Notes: generated from the letters alone by a model not told the origin. 64,000 nt of DNA from Deinococcus aquaedulcis (GCF_019693445.1 NZ_JAHRBL010000001.1:124001-188000), one strand, 5' to 3'; shown: positions 11,114-22,395, numbered from the stretch's first letter. Numbers and translations are program-made.

Positions 11114-11461
11114 ATGCCTAACGCACGAGCAAAAAGCTACGCTGAATCTATGTCACCAGGGGCATTTCTTGAAATTATTTTGAACGCCCGCGATGTCAAT
11201 GGCGCTGACCGTATTGACCGAGATGAGATAGAGGACGTGCTTGGAGCAGCGTTGCACAACGCACATCTTGGAGTAATCACGGGTGCTGGGGCAGGCATGG
11301 GTACAGTTATTCTCGACATCGAAGTTAACCCATTGCGCGTAGACGAGGCGATTGAATGCATACGGCAAACCCTTGAATGGTTTGCCTTGCCAGAGGGCAG
11401 TTGGATTCGAGGACCAAAACCCGGTCAACGTCATGCACTCACCATCCAGCATCGCCTCTGA
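11114..11461 (+). CDS. Hypothetical 115-residue protein, AT-richer than its neighbours
   Basis: I do not recognise this protein. It is a compact, probably cytosolic chain with no signal peptide or membrane segment. Its most distinctive part is a Gly-rich stretch [20 protein letters not shown], flanked by an acidic helix ([20 protein letters not shown]) and a C-terminal basic tail. Base composition is clearly lower in GC than the genes on both sides, and codon choice is less biased, which suggests recent acquisition. ATG 11114 is favoured by the leaderless -10 box; an in-frame ATG at 11150 is an alternative. It sits alone between coaE and pyrG. Confidence 0.6.
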   Translation: MPNARAKSYAESMSPGAFLEIILNARDVNGADRIDRDEIEDVLGAALHNAHLGVITGAGAGMGTVILDIEVNPLRVDEAIECIRQTLEWFALPEGSWIRGPKPGQRHALTIQHRL

Positions 11462-11489
11462 CAAGCCCTTCTTGAATGCCCACTACACC

Positions 11490-13207
<1,718 letters not shown>

Positions 13208-13226
13208 GGTAGCACGCCCCTGGGGA

Positions 13227-14033
13227 TTACGGGGGCAGGGTGCCAATGTTGCGCGGCGCGGCGCTCAGCGTTTGGGTCCAGGTGCTGGGGTCCGCAGAGG
13301 TGCGCGCCGGGATATTGACCTCCTTGCCCGAAGTCAGGCGGCTGAGGCTGAGGTTCAGGGTCACACGCACGTTGCCGGGGGTCTGGGGGGTGTCGGCCTG
13401 GATGGTGAACAGGCGCGGCAGGTTGGTCACAGCGGGCTGCACGTAGTCCAGCAGCAGCTTGCCGCTGCCGCCGGAAACATTCAGGCTGCCCAGGCTGGAC
13501 AGGGCAGGCGGCGCGTTGGAGGGCAGGTTCCTGGTGTATTCCACCAGCAGCCAGCGGCTCGCATTGGCCGCGTCTGCCCCGGGGTTGTTTTCGCCGGTGG
13601 CATTGGACACCCACCCGCTGCGCAGGACGGGGTAGTAAGCGATGAATTTGTAGCAGGCGTCTTGGTTGCTGATCGTGTTCGTGGTGGGGTTAAAACAGGG
13701 AGTACCTGTCATCACCCGGGGCGAGCGAATGAACGCCAGAATCGGCGCGGTGGCGTCGCCCACCACCCAGTTGCCGCCGCCTGGGCGCGCGGTGGTGTAT
13801 CCACCCCCCAGATTCAGCGTGGTGCCGTTCGGGTACACATACGCTGCCTCGCGCACGTTGGTGGCGATGTAGTTCATGGCGATCTGCCCTTCTTGCAGCA
13901 GATCGTTGCGCGCCTGCAGGTTCGTGGCGCTGCCCGAACTGGAAATGAGCAGATTCGAGGCGGCAAACAGCACGATCAGGGCCAGGGCCACGGCCACCAG
14001 CAGTTCAATCAGGGTAAAACCGGTGCTGTTCAT
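13227..14033 (-). CDS. Pseudopilin, PilW-like
   Basis: This 268-residue type IV pilin-like minor subunit has the prepilin N-terminus GFTLIELLVAVA, with cleavage expected after Gly5, a hydrophobic spine of about 20 residues and a long variable globular domain. It overlaps the preceding gene by 4 bp (ATGA at 14030-14033) and is last in the four-gene operon. In Deinococcus and Thermus such minor pseudopilins support pili or DNA-uptake machinery. The longer open frame upstream only overlaps the neighbour. The exact role within the pilus is not shown. Confidence 0.82.
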   Translation of the reverse strand: MNSTGFTLIELLVAVALALIVLFAASNLLISSSGSATNLQARNDLLQEGQIAMNYIATNVREAAYVYPNGTTLNLGGGYTTARPGGGNWVVGDATAPILAFIRSPRVMTGTPCFNPTTNTISNQDACYKFIAYYPVLRSGWVSNATGENNPGADAANASRWLLVEYTRNLPSNAPPALSSLGSLNVSGGSGKLLLDYVQPAVTNLPRLFTIQADTPQTPGNVRVTLNLSLSRLTSGKEVNIPARTSADPSTWTQTLSAAPRNIGTLPP

Positions 14034-14449
14034 GGGCGGGCCACATCCACACTGAGGCTGGAGCGTCCATCGCCCTGCAGCACCGCCAGCTGTAACCGGC
14101 GCATGGGGGCGGGGTCCGGCGCGTTGCCGCTGCAACTGGCGTTCAGCGTCACCGTGCCTGTGGCGTTTCCGTTCAGGTCCAGATTGGTGACGGTCAAGGT
14201 GGCGCCTGCCGGAATGGTGGCGGTGGTGCAGCGCTGGTCGTACATGGCGACCGACAGCCAGTCGCCCCGGATGGTTTCCAGCAGGCCCTGGGCAGTCTGG
14301 GTGGCGCCCACCTGCTGGGTGCTGCGTCGGGTCAGGCCGAAAAAGCCAGTCAGGGGGGTCAACACGACCATCACAATCACGCTGACCAGCAGCACGCCCA
14401 CCAGCACCTCAACAATCGTGATTCCAGCTTGCGTTTCAGTTCGTCGCAT
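14030..14449 (-). CDS. Pseudopilin, PilV-like
   Basis: This 139-residue small minor pilin has the N-terminal motif GITIVEVLVGVLLVSVIVMV (prepilin cleavage after Gly9, with Glu at +5) and a short globular region carrying two Cys (RCTT and ASCSG) that could form a disulfide. It overlaps both neighbours (14 bp and 4 bp), so the operon is tightly coupled. Confidence 0.8.
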   Translation of the reverse strand: MRRTETQAGITIVEVLVGVLLVSVIVMVVLTPLTGFFGLTRRSTQQVGATQTAQGLLETIRGDWLSVAMYDQRCTTATIPAGATLTVTNLDLNGNATGTVTLNASCSGNAPDPAPMRRLQLAVLQGDGRSSLSVDVARP

Positions 14450-14876
14450 CGATCATGACCTTCCCGGTGATCCCCACCACTTTGACATTGGTTTCGCGCC
14501 CGCCGGGGTGACGCAGGGTCCAGACCACGCCGGTGCCATCCGTGGTGCCGTTGGGCGCCTCGTATTTCACCTGGTTGCCGCCTGTGACAGCCGCCACCAC
14601 CACGCCGCCCGGCAGGGTGCGGGTCTGGGGGGTATCAGTGCCGCGCGTGACGGTGTAGGCGGGCGTGTTCAAGGTCACATCCAGCTGAATATCCTGCCCG
14701 CTTTTCAGGGTGTCGCCGCGCGCCTGGCGCAGGTCGCCCGTCAGCTGCGAGGCGGCTTCGCGCAGCTGGGTGGCGCGGTAGCTGCCCAGCAGGTTGAAGC
14801 CCAACACCCCGGCCAGAATGCCCAGAATGGCCATCACGACCAGCAGTTCCAGCAGCGTAAAGCCCTCGCGCTTCAT
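14436..14876 (-). CDS. Pseudopilin, GspH/FimT-like
   Basis: This 146-residue protein has the classic prepilin motif GFTLLELLVVMAILGILAGV (cleavage after Gly5) and a GspH/FimT-like globular domain (AASQLTGDLRQARGDTLKSG). It is the second gene of the minor-pilin operon and overlaps the large first gene by 4 bp. FimT-type minor pilins help prime pilus assembly and in some bacteria bind DNA; DNA binding here is only a possibility. Confidence 0.82.
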   Translation of the reverse strand: MKREGFTLLELLVVMAILGILAGVLGFNLLGSYRATQLREAASQLTGDLRQARGDTLKSGQDIQLDVTLNTPAYTVTRGTDTPQTRTLPGGVVVAAVTGGNQVKYEAPNGTTDGTGVVWTLRHPGGRETNVKVVGITGKVMIDATN

Positions 14877-16855
14877 TCGTACCCCTGCTGGGTTTCAGTG
14901 GCGCTGACGCTCGCACCGCGTAGCCGCAGTGGCAGGATAGTGGGCTGCACGGCCGCAGGGCTGTCCATCAGTCCAATCTGCCAGTTGCGGGCAGTGGGGA
15001 AAAAGGGCGGTTCATAGCCCTGCAGGGTGCGGGGGTCGAACACGAAGTTGCGCCCGTACCCACTGGTCGGCGTGTCCCCGCTGAAGGTGCCAAACGCGCC
15101 GTAGTAGTTCTCGATAATTCCGCCGATGAGGTTCATGTCGCCCTTGGCCTCGCCCTGGTTGTACTTGTCCACCTGCACCGCGCCAGTGCCAGCCATCAGC
15201 ACCGCGTGAATGGCCGGCTCATTGCCCATCTGGTCTTTCATGAGGTTCACGTTGCCCTGCGCCGAATAGATACCCAGGATGTTCCTGGTGCTCAGGTTGT
15301 TACACGTGGCGGGCGTGACCGTGCCGTTGTTGACCGTGTGCTTGCCGGTGCAGGGCGGATCGGCGTAGCGCAGGCTGCTGGTGATGTTGATGTCCCCGGA
15401 GGCCGCCAGGGTTAGCCCTGCAAAGGACGCCACTGCGGCGCCAGAGGGGCTATTGGGCCCGGCACTGAGGTTCTGGACGCTGCCGGCCACGTACAGCACG
15501 CCGTTAAAGGTAGAAGATGCGCCCGGCAGGAACGAGCCGTCGGGTTGGCGCGCGGCGCCCTGCCACTGGCCGGTGGGGTCCAGCATGAGGAGGCCGCCGG
15601 TCTCGGTAAGTGCCAGCTGCACGGTGCCGCTGGACGTGGTGTAGGTGATGCGCTGCACCGTCTGGCCGTTGACCGTGTCCTGATACAGCTGCATCTGGCT
15701 GACGTTACCGGGAATGTTGATGCCGCCCTGAAGGGCTTCCTGCTGCTGGTCACTGCCGTTTTCGGGCAGCTGGATATAGGGGCTATTCCAGTTCACCCCC
15801 TGCGTGAACTGCGGGGTGGCGCAGCTGGTCCCCGCGCAGTGTGAGGGCGCCTGTGGACTGGGGTTCATGCTGCCCACGGGCACGAAGGTGCTGTTGAAGG
15901 TGGCGCCGGGATTGGCCGCCGCGCCGCAGGTGGGCCCGTTTGCCCCGCTGATGATCTGCCCGGCCGGGCAGCCCGCGCTGGTGACGGCGCCGCCAAACCA
16001 AGGCTTGCCCACGAAGTTGAAGTGCTGGTTGGTGTGCACCGGGCCGCTGAACAGCGTGCGGCTGGTGAAGTAGATCCCGCTGCCGCTGCTTTCAGCCTGG
16101 GCGCTGAGGTAATGGTGGTTCGTAAACAGCGCGTTGGGGGCCAGCGAGGGCCGCCGGATCAGCAGGTTCAGTTCGTTTTGCCCGGGGCGCACTGTCAGGC
16201 GCCGGGTGGCGCCGCCGGCTTCACCTGTGATTTTGGCCGTGGGCACCTCAAAGAAGACCCGGTAGGCTACCGGGCTGTCCTTGACCACGCGTGTGGGTTG
16301 CAGGCCGTAGTTCACGCGGTAGCTGGCGCCGTTCTGGGTGCCGCTGAGCAGCACGCCCGCCGTGCCAGAAAACAGGTCCGACCAGAAGCGGCTGCGCTCT
16401 GTTTCGGTGGTGCCGGGCATGCCGGCGGCGGCGAACTGGGCCGCGCCCGTGCCCCGCAGCAGCACACTCACGCGGGGGTTGAGGGGTGTGGTTTCATTCA
16501 GGCCCTCGGCCCGCGTGCTCAGGTTACAGACCTCGGCGCCGTTGGGCAGGGCAGCGGGCAGGCTGCTCAGGCCACACAACGCGGCAATGTCCGCTTCAAT
16601 CTGCGGAATGGTGATGTTGGTGGGATACTGGGCGCTGCCAATCAGAATCTGGGCCGTGCGCAGCCGCGCCTGAACCCGCGCCACGCCAGATTCGGCGGCG
16701 TATTGGGCGCGCAGGGTGGCTTCCTGGTCACTGCTGGAACGGCGGGTGGACAGCGTAACCTGCGCGGTCACGCTCATGATGACGGCCAGCATCAGCATCA
16801 CCATCAGCAGGGTCACGATCAGGGTCGCGCCCTGGGTGCGGTGGTTCGGCGGCAT
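14873..16855 (-). CDS. Large PilX/DUF4900-like pilus-associated protein
   Basis: This 660-residue protein has a single N-terminal transmembrane helix (ATLIVTLLMVMLMLAVIMSV) followed by the QYAAESGVARVQARL segment typical of PilX-type proteins, then a large extracellular region rich in Gly, Asn and Thr. It lacks the strict GFTL(I/L)E motif of the other three. It is the first gene of the operon and likely forms a minor-pilin complex with the downstream products. The long domain resembles large secreted pilus-associated proteins of Deinococcus, but I cannot assign a precise family. Confidence 0.72.
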   Translation of the reverse strand: MPPNHRTQGATLIVTLLMVMLMLAVIMSVTAQVTLSTRRSSSDQEATLRAQYAAESGVARVQARLRTAQILIGSAQYPTNITIPQIEADIAALCGLSSLPAALPNGAEVCNLSTRAEGLNETTPLNPRVSVLLRGTGAAQFAAAGMPGTTETERSRFWSDLFSGTAGVLLSGTQNGASYRVNYGLQPTRVVKDSPVAYRVFFEVPTAKITGEAGGATRRLTVRPGQNELNLLIRRPSLAPNALFTNHHYLSAQAESSGSGIYFTSRTLFSGPVHTNQHFNFVGKPWFGGAVTSAGCPAGQIISGANGPTCGAAANPGATFNSTFVPVGSMNPSPQAPSHCAGTSCATPQFTQGVNWNSPYIQLPENGSDQQQEALQGGINIPGNVSQMQLYQDTVNGQTVQRITYTTSSGTVQLALTETGGLLMLDPTGQWQGAARQPDGSFLPGASSTFNGVLYVAGSVQNLSAGPNSPSGAAVASFAGLTLAASGDINITSSLRYADPPCTGKHTVNNGTVTPATCNNLSTRNILGIYSAQGNVNLMKDQMGNEPAIHAVLMAGTGAVQVDKYNQGEAKGDMNLIGGIIENYYGAFGTFSGDTPTSGYGRNFVFDPRTLQGYEPPFFPTARNWQIGLMDSPAAVQPTILPLRLRGASVSATETQQGYE

Positions 16856-17007
16856 AGCCCCCAGTATGAAAGGCCGGTGCGAAAAATCTCACCCCCCGTT
16901 CTGGGGCGTGTGGAAAATCCTAAACTTGGTTGGCAAGTTGTCAGATTTCTGTTAGAGGGGCGGTCAGTTGGTCTGTGCCTGGTCAGCAAGGGACGAAGCA
17001 GGGCCCA

Positions 17008-17164
17008 TACGGCTTCCGGATCATCCGTGACAACCCCGCCGCGTCGCTCCGGTGCGTTTGCTCCTCTCCGTCACCGCTCTTCCTTCTCTGTCGCGCCGCT
17101 CCGCGAGCCCCTCGCGTTGGGTTGATCAGTTATGGGACAACTGATTAACCGGAATCCTTATCAG
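17008..17164 (+). repeat. MITE-like intergenic element, copy A
   Basis: A 157-bp non-coding element has imperfect terminal inverted repeats (TACGGCTTCCGGATCAT at one end; the complement of the other end reads TAAGGATTCCGGTTAAT) and an inner hairpin GTTGATCAGTT / AACTGATTAAC near its right end. It is a diverged, same-order copy of the minus-strand element at 35234-35368. It lies between the pseudopilin operon promoter region and the recD2 3' end. Confidence 0.7.
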
Positions 17165-17168
17165 TCGG

Positions 17169-19304
17169 CTACCGCCCGCGAATCCGTTCCAGCAGCGCGG
17201 TGCAGCGTTCCTCGCGCTGGCGCCCGGCGGCCTTAGCCCAGGCACTGGCCGAACCCACCGCGAAAAAGCGTTCACGGGCCCGGGTGAGCGCCGTGTACAC
17301 CAGATTGCGGCTCAGCATGGGCATGTGCACCTCGTGCAGCACGCCCAGCACGGTGCCCCATTCGCTGCCCTGGGCGCGGTGCACCGTCAGGGCGTAGCCC
17401 AGTTGCAGGTTGAACAGTTCGGCGCCTGCCAGTTCCACCACGTTGCCGTCAAAGTCCACGGTCAGGCGCCCGCCGCCATCTTTCAGCACCGTGCCCACGG
17501 TGCCGTTAAAGACCTCGTTGGTGTAGTCGTTTTTCGTCTGCACCACCACGTCTCCGGCGCGGGCCTGCCCGTCGGCAATGCGCACGCCGCCCTCGCCGGG
17601 GTTAAAGAGGCTCTGCAGGTGGTGGTTGAGCATTTCCACGCCCAGCGGCCCCTTGCGCATGGGGGTCAGCACCTGCACCTGCCCCGGTCCGCCCAGATCG
17701 CGCACCAGCAGCGCCACGCGCCGCGCGCCGGTGTCTGGCTCGGTTTCGCTGAGGTTCAGGCGGGGGTCACCCCACACCGGGGGCTGTCCAGTGAGCAGGC
17801 CGTGGGCCGCGCGGATAATCGGGTTCTGCGCCGCCTGACGGTACACCTGGGTCAGGCGCACGGTGGGGGCCACCTGGGTCAGCGCGTGCAGGGGCAGGCC
17901 CGCGTCCACCGGGGGCAGCTGGTCGGTGTCGCCCACCAGCAGCACCCGGGCTCCGGGCGGCACCGCCGAGAGCAGCGAGAGCATCAGCCCGTCGCCGCAC
18001 ATGCTCACCTCGTCCACGATCAGCAGGTCGTAGGGCGCCGGCTCCAGGTGGTTGTGCCGGAAGCCCGCCGGGCCGTACCCCAGCAGGCGGTGAATGGTGC
18101 TGGCGGTGCGGCCCGTAACCTCGCCTAGCCGCCGCGCGGCCTTGCCGGTGGGGGCGCACAGGCCCACCTCCAGGCCCAGCTTCTCGGCCAGATCGGCCAC
18201 CGCGCGGGTGGTGGTGCTCTTGCCGGTGCCGGGGCCGCCCGTCAGCACCACCAGACGGTGGTCTTCGAGCAGATTCAGCACGCTGGCCTGTTCCTCGGAT
18301 AGGCCTTTGGCCGCGCCCCGGGGCACCGTCCAGTCCTGCCCAGCCGGCGGGGTGGCCAGCAGGGTGCGGATCAGGCCGGCCAGCTTTTTCTCGGCGCGCA
18401 GCACCGGGGGCAGGTAAATGCGGCTGGGGTCATGCAGGGCGTCTTCGGTGTCCAGCAGGGGCGGGGCGTCGTCGGTCAGGCGGCCCAGTTCCACCGCTGT
18501 GTCCACTGCCAAGCGGGCCTGCGCGGGGGTCACGCGGGTGTAGTGCGCCACGCCCTTCTCGGCCCGGCCCCGGGGCAGGTACGAGTGCCCGCCCTGCTGC
18601 GCGGCCTGCTGCAGCGCGTAGACGGCGGCGGCCGTCAGGCGCCGGGGGTCGTCCAGCGCGCCGCCCCGGGCCTGCCACAGCTTGTCGGCGGTGACAAAGC
18701 CAATGCCTTCCACTTCTGTCAGCGCGAACAGATCGGCTTCCAGGCGTTCCAGGGCGGTCTCGCCAAAGTGTTTGACCGCCCGCTGCGCCTGCGAGATGCT
18801 CAGGCCCAGGCCCTGCAAGCCGGCCAGCAGGCGCCGCTCCAGGCCCTGCTGCGACCAGCTCTGCACCATCTTGTGCAGGGTGCTTTGTGTCACGCCGGGC
18901 ACCTGAAGCAGGCGCTCGGGTTCGGTTTCCAGCACGTCGAAGGTGCCGGGCCCAAAAGTCTTGGCAATGCGCCCGGCCAGCACCTTGCCCACGCCGCCCA
19001 CGCGCGCTTCCAGGTAGGCCGCCACCCCGGCTTCGGTGAGGTCGGCGGGCTGGGCTTCCAGGACCATGTTCAGCACCCGGTACTGGTAGCCGTATTCGCG
19101 GTGCTCTTCCATCAGCACCTCGGCGCTGAAGGTGTCGCCCGCTTCCAGGGGTGGCATCACGCCAATCACGGTGGCGTCGGGGTCCTCACCCTCTGTGTTG
19201 CGAATACGGGCCGACATGACCGTAAAGCCGGATTCGGCGCGAAACCGCACCTTGTTGACGCCGCCAGACACGCGGAAAGCTTCAGTGGGAGGGGCGGCCG
19301 ACAT
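17169..19304 (-). CDS. recD2: RecD2-type 5'-3' DNA helicase
   Basis: This 711-residue SF1B helicase of the RecD2 class acts without RecB/RecC. An N-terminal region with helix-hairpin-helix-like segments (residues 90-220) precedes the helicase core: Walker A TGGPGTGKST (Lys362), Walker B LIVDEVSM, motif III VGDTDQLPPVDAG, and C-terminal TVHRAQGSEW and VYTALTRARERF. The length is close to D. radiodurans RecD2 as I recall it. The open frame begins at GTG 19313, but I favour ATG 19304, which matches the MSAA start of the family and follows a TATGCT -10 box by 9 nt. Role: DNA repair and recombination. Confidence 0.93.
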   Translation of the reverse strand: MSAAPPTEAFRVSGGVNKVRFRAESGFTVMSARIRNTEGEDPDATVIGVMPPLEAGDTFSAEVLMEEHREYGYQYRVLNMVLEAQPADLTEAGVAAYLEARVGGVGKVLAGRIAKTFGPGTFDVLETEPERLLQVPGVTQSTLHKMVQSWSQQGLERRLLAGLQGLGLSISQAQRAVKHFGETALERLEADLFALTEVEGIGFVTADKLWQARGGALDDPRRLTAAAVYALQQAAQQGGHSYLPRGRAEKGVAHYTRVTPAQARLAVDTAVELGRLTDDAPPLLDTEDALHDPSRIYLPPVLRAEKKLAGLIRTLLATPPAGQDWTVPRGAAKGLSEEQASVLNLLEDHRLVVLTGGPGTGKSTTTRAVADLAEKLGLEVGLCAPTGKAARRLGEVTGRTASTIHRLLGYGPAGFRHNHLEPAPYDLLIVDEVSMCGDGLMLSLLSAVPPGARVLLVGDTDQLPPVDAGLPLHALTQVAPTVRLTQVYRQAAQNPIIRAAHGLLTGQPPVWGDPRLNLSETEPDTGARRVALLVRDLGGPGQVQVLTPMRKGPLGVEMLNHHLQSLFNPGEGGVRIADGQARAGDVVVQTKNDYTNEVFNGTVGTVLKDGGGRLTVDFDGNVVELAGAELFNLQLGYALTVHRAQGSEWGTVLGVLHEVHMPMLSRNLVYTALTRARERFFAVGSASAWAKAAGRQREERCTALLERIRGR

Positions 19305-19366
19305 GAGACTCACAGCATAGCGTGGCCCATGCCATTTCGTCGTGAGCGGAATGGCACACTGGGGAC

Positions 19367-20014
19367 GTGCTCCCCGACGCTTTCACCGCGCGCACCCCAG
19401 AACAGGCCCGGCTGCTGCTGGCCGAAGACGCCCTGGACGTCCTGGGCCCCCTCGTGCCCCAGGCCCTCAGCGCCAGTGAGGTCGCGCGGCGCTGCGGGCG
19501 CCCGCTGAAAACCACACACCACCACCTCACGCGGCTGCTGGGGGCCGGGTTGGTGACGGTGGCGGGCGAGCGGCCCCGGGATGGGCGCCCCATCAAGCTG
19601 TACCGCGCGGTGGCCCGCACCTTCCGGGTCCCCTTTGCCCTCACGCCGCACGCCACGGTCGAAGAACTGCTCGCCCGCGTGGGCACCGTTTTTGTTCAGG
19701 AGGTCACCCACGAATTGGCGCGGCTGTTTGCGGGGGACAGCGGCACCGAACTGATAATGGCCACCGACGCGCTGGGCCAGCTGGGTATGAGCGTGGCGCC
19801 GCAGACCCTGAGCGGGGCACCCCCCCACGGCGCCGTGGGCAACATGGGGCGCCGGACCCTGACCCCGCAGAGCCAGCGCGAACTGGAAACGCGCCTGCGC
19901 GACCTGCTGGCCTGGGTGGACGGGCAGGCGACCGCCGACCAGGCGGCCCCGGGTGCTCAGCCCTGTCTACTGGGGTTGCTGTTCACGCCGGTGCAGGGGG
20001 GCCATGAGCCATGA
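19367..20014 (+). CDS. ArsR-like winged-helix transcriptional regulator
   Basis: This 215-residue protein has an N-terminal winged helix-turn-helix (about residues 15-80, with ALSASEVARRCGRPLKTTHH as the recognition region and a GRPIKLYRAV wing) and a C-terminal helical part of unknown function. It starts at GTG 19367 with a weak CACACT box 6 nt upstream, so it may be leaderless. It is divergent from recD2 with only about 60 bp between, and convergent with an MFS transporter gene. The effector and targets are unknown. Confidence 0.7.
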   Translation: MLPDAFTARTPEQARLLLAEDALDVLGPLVPQALSASEVARRCGRPLKTTHHHLTRLLGAGLVTVAGERPRDGRPIKLYRAVARTFRVPFALTPHATVEELLARVGTVFVQEVTHELARLFAGDSGTELIMATDALGQLGMSVAPQTLSGAPPHGAVGNMGRRTLTPQSQRELETRLRDLLAWVDGQATADQAAPGAQPCLLGLLFTPVQGGHEP

Positions 20015-20025
20015 GCCATTTTCCC

Positions 20026-21285
20026 TCACGGCTTGGCGGGGAGGGGGGCAGTGACAGGGCTGGGCAGAGCCGCACTCCGGTCATGGCGCAGCAGGCCGGC
20101 CCACACTGGGGCGGCCAGCAGGGACAGCGCGCCTGCCACGGCGAACACGGTGGCGATGGGCACTCGGTCCGCCACCGGGGCCAGGGCCAGCAGGACCAGG
20201 GGCATCCCGGCCATGCTCACCATCGTCAGCAGGCTGCCCACGCGGCCGTAAAAGGCCGGGTCCACGCGCTGCTGGAAAATCACCCCAATCGAGACATTGG
20301 TGGCGGCATTGAACAGGCCCAGCAGGGCGGCCAGCGCGTACATCTGCCCGGCACTCTGCGACAGGCTCAGGGCCAGCACCGCCGCGCCCATGCCGGCTAA
20401 ACCCCACACGCTCAGGCGTGCGGGCGACAGCCGCTGTCCCAGCGCCGCCAGGGTGAAGCTGCCCAGGGCCAGCCCCCCCAGCATCAGGCCGAAGAACAGA
20501 CCGAAGCCCTGCGCGCCGGCCCCCAGGGCGCTCATGCGGGCGGGCAGCAGCATCTCCAGCGGCGCGAACGAGGCGTTCAGCAGGAACGCCAGCGCGGGCA
20601 AGCCCAGAATCAGGGGGCTTTGCCGGGCATAGGCCAGCCCCGCGCCGAAGTCGGACCAGAACGACGGCCGCGCCGCCTGGGCCGCGCGGGCTGGCAGCTG
20701 CACCAGCAGAAGCAGCCCTGCAAACAGCAGGAACGAGGCGCCGTCCAGCAGCAGGGCGGGCGCGCTGCCCAGGGTGCCCACCAGCATCCCGCCGCCCACC
20801 AGCCCCACCAGTTGCATGGTCTGCGCGGCGCCCTGCATCAGCCCGGCGGCGCGCTGCACCTGATCCGGCGGCACCAGCCGGGGCGTAATGCCCATGCTGG
20901 CCGGCCCGTAAAACGCGCCGATCAACCCGGTCAGCAGGGACGCGGCGTAGATGACGCCCAGGGGCACCTCGCCCCGCAGGGCCAGCAGGCCCACGCCCAG
21001 TTGCAGCAGCCCGCGCAGCACGTTGCCCAGCACCAGGGGCAGGCGCAGCGGCAGGCGGTCCACCAGCGTGCCGAACAGCGGGGCAAGCAACCCCGGCAGC
21101 AGGGCCAGGGCAAGGTTTACACCCATCAGACCCGCGCTGCCGGTCTGGTGCAGCACCAGAAAGCTGGTGGCGATCCCGGCCAGGGCGGTGCCCAGGGCAC
21201 TCTGGGCGCTGCCCAGCCACCACAGCACAAACGAGCGGTTCCACAGGCGGTCCGGGGCCGGGGTTGGGGCAGGCGGCAGCGTCAT
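20026..21285 (-). CDS. Major facilitator superfamily transporter
   Basis: This 419-residue membrane protein has about 12 hydrophobic helices in two six-helix halves, with an MFS-type loop FGTLVDRLPLRLPL between helices 2 and 3. It resembles the MFS_3 / enterobactin-exporter-like class. It likely exports a small molecule using the proton gradient; the substrate is unknown. It ends 11 bp from the convergent regulator gene. Confidence 0.82.
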   Translation of the reverse strand: MTLPPAPTPAPDRLWNRSFVLWWLGSAQSALGTALAGIATSFLVLHQTGSAGLMGVNLALALLPGLLAPLFGTLVDRLPLRLPLVLGNVLRGLLQLGVGLLALRGEVPLGVIYAASLLTGLIGAFYGPASMGITPRLVPPDQVQRAAGLMQGAAQTMQLVGLVGGGMLVGTLGSAPALLLDGASFLLFAGLLLLVQLPARAAQAARPSFWSDFGAGLAYARQSPLILGLPALAFLLNASFAPLEMLLPARMSALGAGAQGFGLFFGLMLGGLALGSFTLAALGQRLSPARLSVWGLAGMGAAVLALSLSQSAGQMYALAALLGLFNAATNVSIGVIFQQRVDPAFYGRVGSLLTMVSMAGMPLVLLALAPVADRVPIATVFAVAGALSLLAAPVWAGLLRHDRSAALPSPVTAPLPAKP

Positions 21286-21419
21286 GGCCCCAGCGTGCGC
21301 CCCGGGCTACTCCAGGTGCGAGGCCCGGCGTGAAGTAGGGGGACAGGGCCCCGGGGCTGGCCGGCAAGGGGGCCGCTGTTGCGCGGCACCCCCCTCCTGC
21401 GGCGCTTCGACTTCTCCTT

Positions 21420-22382
21420 TCAGTGCAGCGGCACGTGGCCGGGGAAGCCAATCACCCAGTCCAGCAGGTCGCCCACCATGGCGCTGGCGGTGACCATGCC
21501 GCCCGCGCCGCCGCCGGCAAACAGCAGGGTGCCGCATTCCTCACCCTCGTACACCATGGCGTTGCGGCCCGCACCGCCGTTACACAGCGCGTGGCTGTCG
21601 GGCAGGGACTGCGGCGACACCCGGCCCCGCCAGCTGTCGCCCTCGCGCGCCAGTTCGGCCACCAGCTTGATGCGTTCGCCCCGGGCACGCGCCGCCTGCA
21701 CGTCGTCCAGGGTCACGCCTTCAATGCCCTGCACCTCCACGTCCTCGTAGCGGAAGTTACCGTCGGCACAGAAGCGGGCCAGCACGGTCAGCTTGTGGGC
21801 GGTGTCGAAGCCCCCCACGTCCAGCGTGGGCGGGTCCTCGGCGTAGCCCAGGGCCTGCGCTTCGGACAGGGCCTGCTCGTAGGATTTGCCGCCCTCCATC
21901 TGGTTCAGGATGTAGAGGCAGGTGCCGTTCAGGACCGCCTGCAGGCGGGTAAAGGTGCTGGCGCGCAGCACCGTGCTCATGGGGCCAATCACCGGGGTTC
22001 CGGCCATGACCGAAGCCTCGTAGTACAGCTTGCCGTTCAGGGCGTACTCGCGCAGGTCGTCCCAGCGTTCGGCCAGCAGCGCCTTGTTGGCGGTGATCAC
22101 CGGCCGCCCGGAGCGCAGGTAGGGATGCAGCAGGGCCAGGGGCCGCTCAACGCCGCCCATCGCCTCAATCACCACGCCGCACTCCTGCAAGAAGGCGGGG
22201 TCCGCCGTCAATGGGGTGCCGGGGGGGCAGTCGCGGGGCTTGCCCGGGTCACGCACCAGCACCCCGGCCACCTCAATCCGCACGCCCAGGTCGGCAAAGA
22301 TGGCGGCGCGGCGCTCGATCAGGGTCAGCACATTCTGGCCCACGGTGCCGCAGCCCAGCAGCCCCACAGTCACGGTTCTCAT
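21420..22382 (-). CDS. hom: Homoserine dehydrogenase
   Basis: This 320-residue NAD(P)-dependent enzyme reduces aspartate semialdehyde to homoserine, the branch point to threonine and methionine. It has an N-terminal Rossmann motif [11 protein letters not shown], the [10 protein letters not shown] segment with the conserved catalytic-region Lys, and [20 protein letters not shown], typical of the catalytic domain. There is no C-terminal ACT domain, so it is the short, probably feedback-insensitive form. The start at ATG 22382 is supported by a leaderless TACAGT box 7 nt upstream. Confidence 0.92.
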   Translation of the reverse strand: MRTVTVGLLGCGTVGQNVLTLIERRAAIFADLGVRIEVAGVLVRDPGKPRDCPPGTPLTADPAFLQECGVVIEAMGGVERPLALLHPYLRSGRPVITANKALLAERWDDLREYALNGKLYYEASVMAGTPVIGPMSTVLRASTFTRLQAVLNGTCLYILNQMEGGKSYEQALSEAQALGYAEDPPTLDVGGFDTAHKLTVLARFCADGNFRYEDVEVQGIEGVTLDDVQAARARGERIKLVAELAREGDSWRGRVSPQSLPDSHALCNGGAGRNAMVYEGEECGTLLFAGGGAGGMVTASAMVGDLLDWVIGFPGHVPLH

Positions 22383-22389
22383 GCGCCCG

Positions 22390-22395
22390 ACTGTA
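22390..22395 (-). promoter_or_regulatory. -10 box for leaderless hom
   Basis: TACAGT on the minus strand ends 7 nt before the ATG of hom, with no ribosome-binding site. Confidence 0.6.

Noticed and set aside
17125..17150. TTATGGGACAACTGATTAA as a possible radiation/desiccation response motif before recD2
   Set aside because: It matches only loosely, lies at the 3' end of recD2 rather than upstream of it, and is explained by the hairpin of the MITE-like element.
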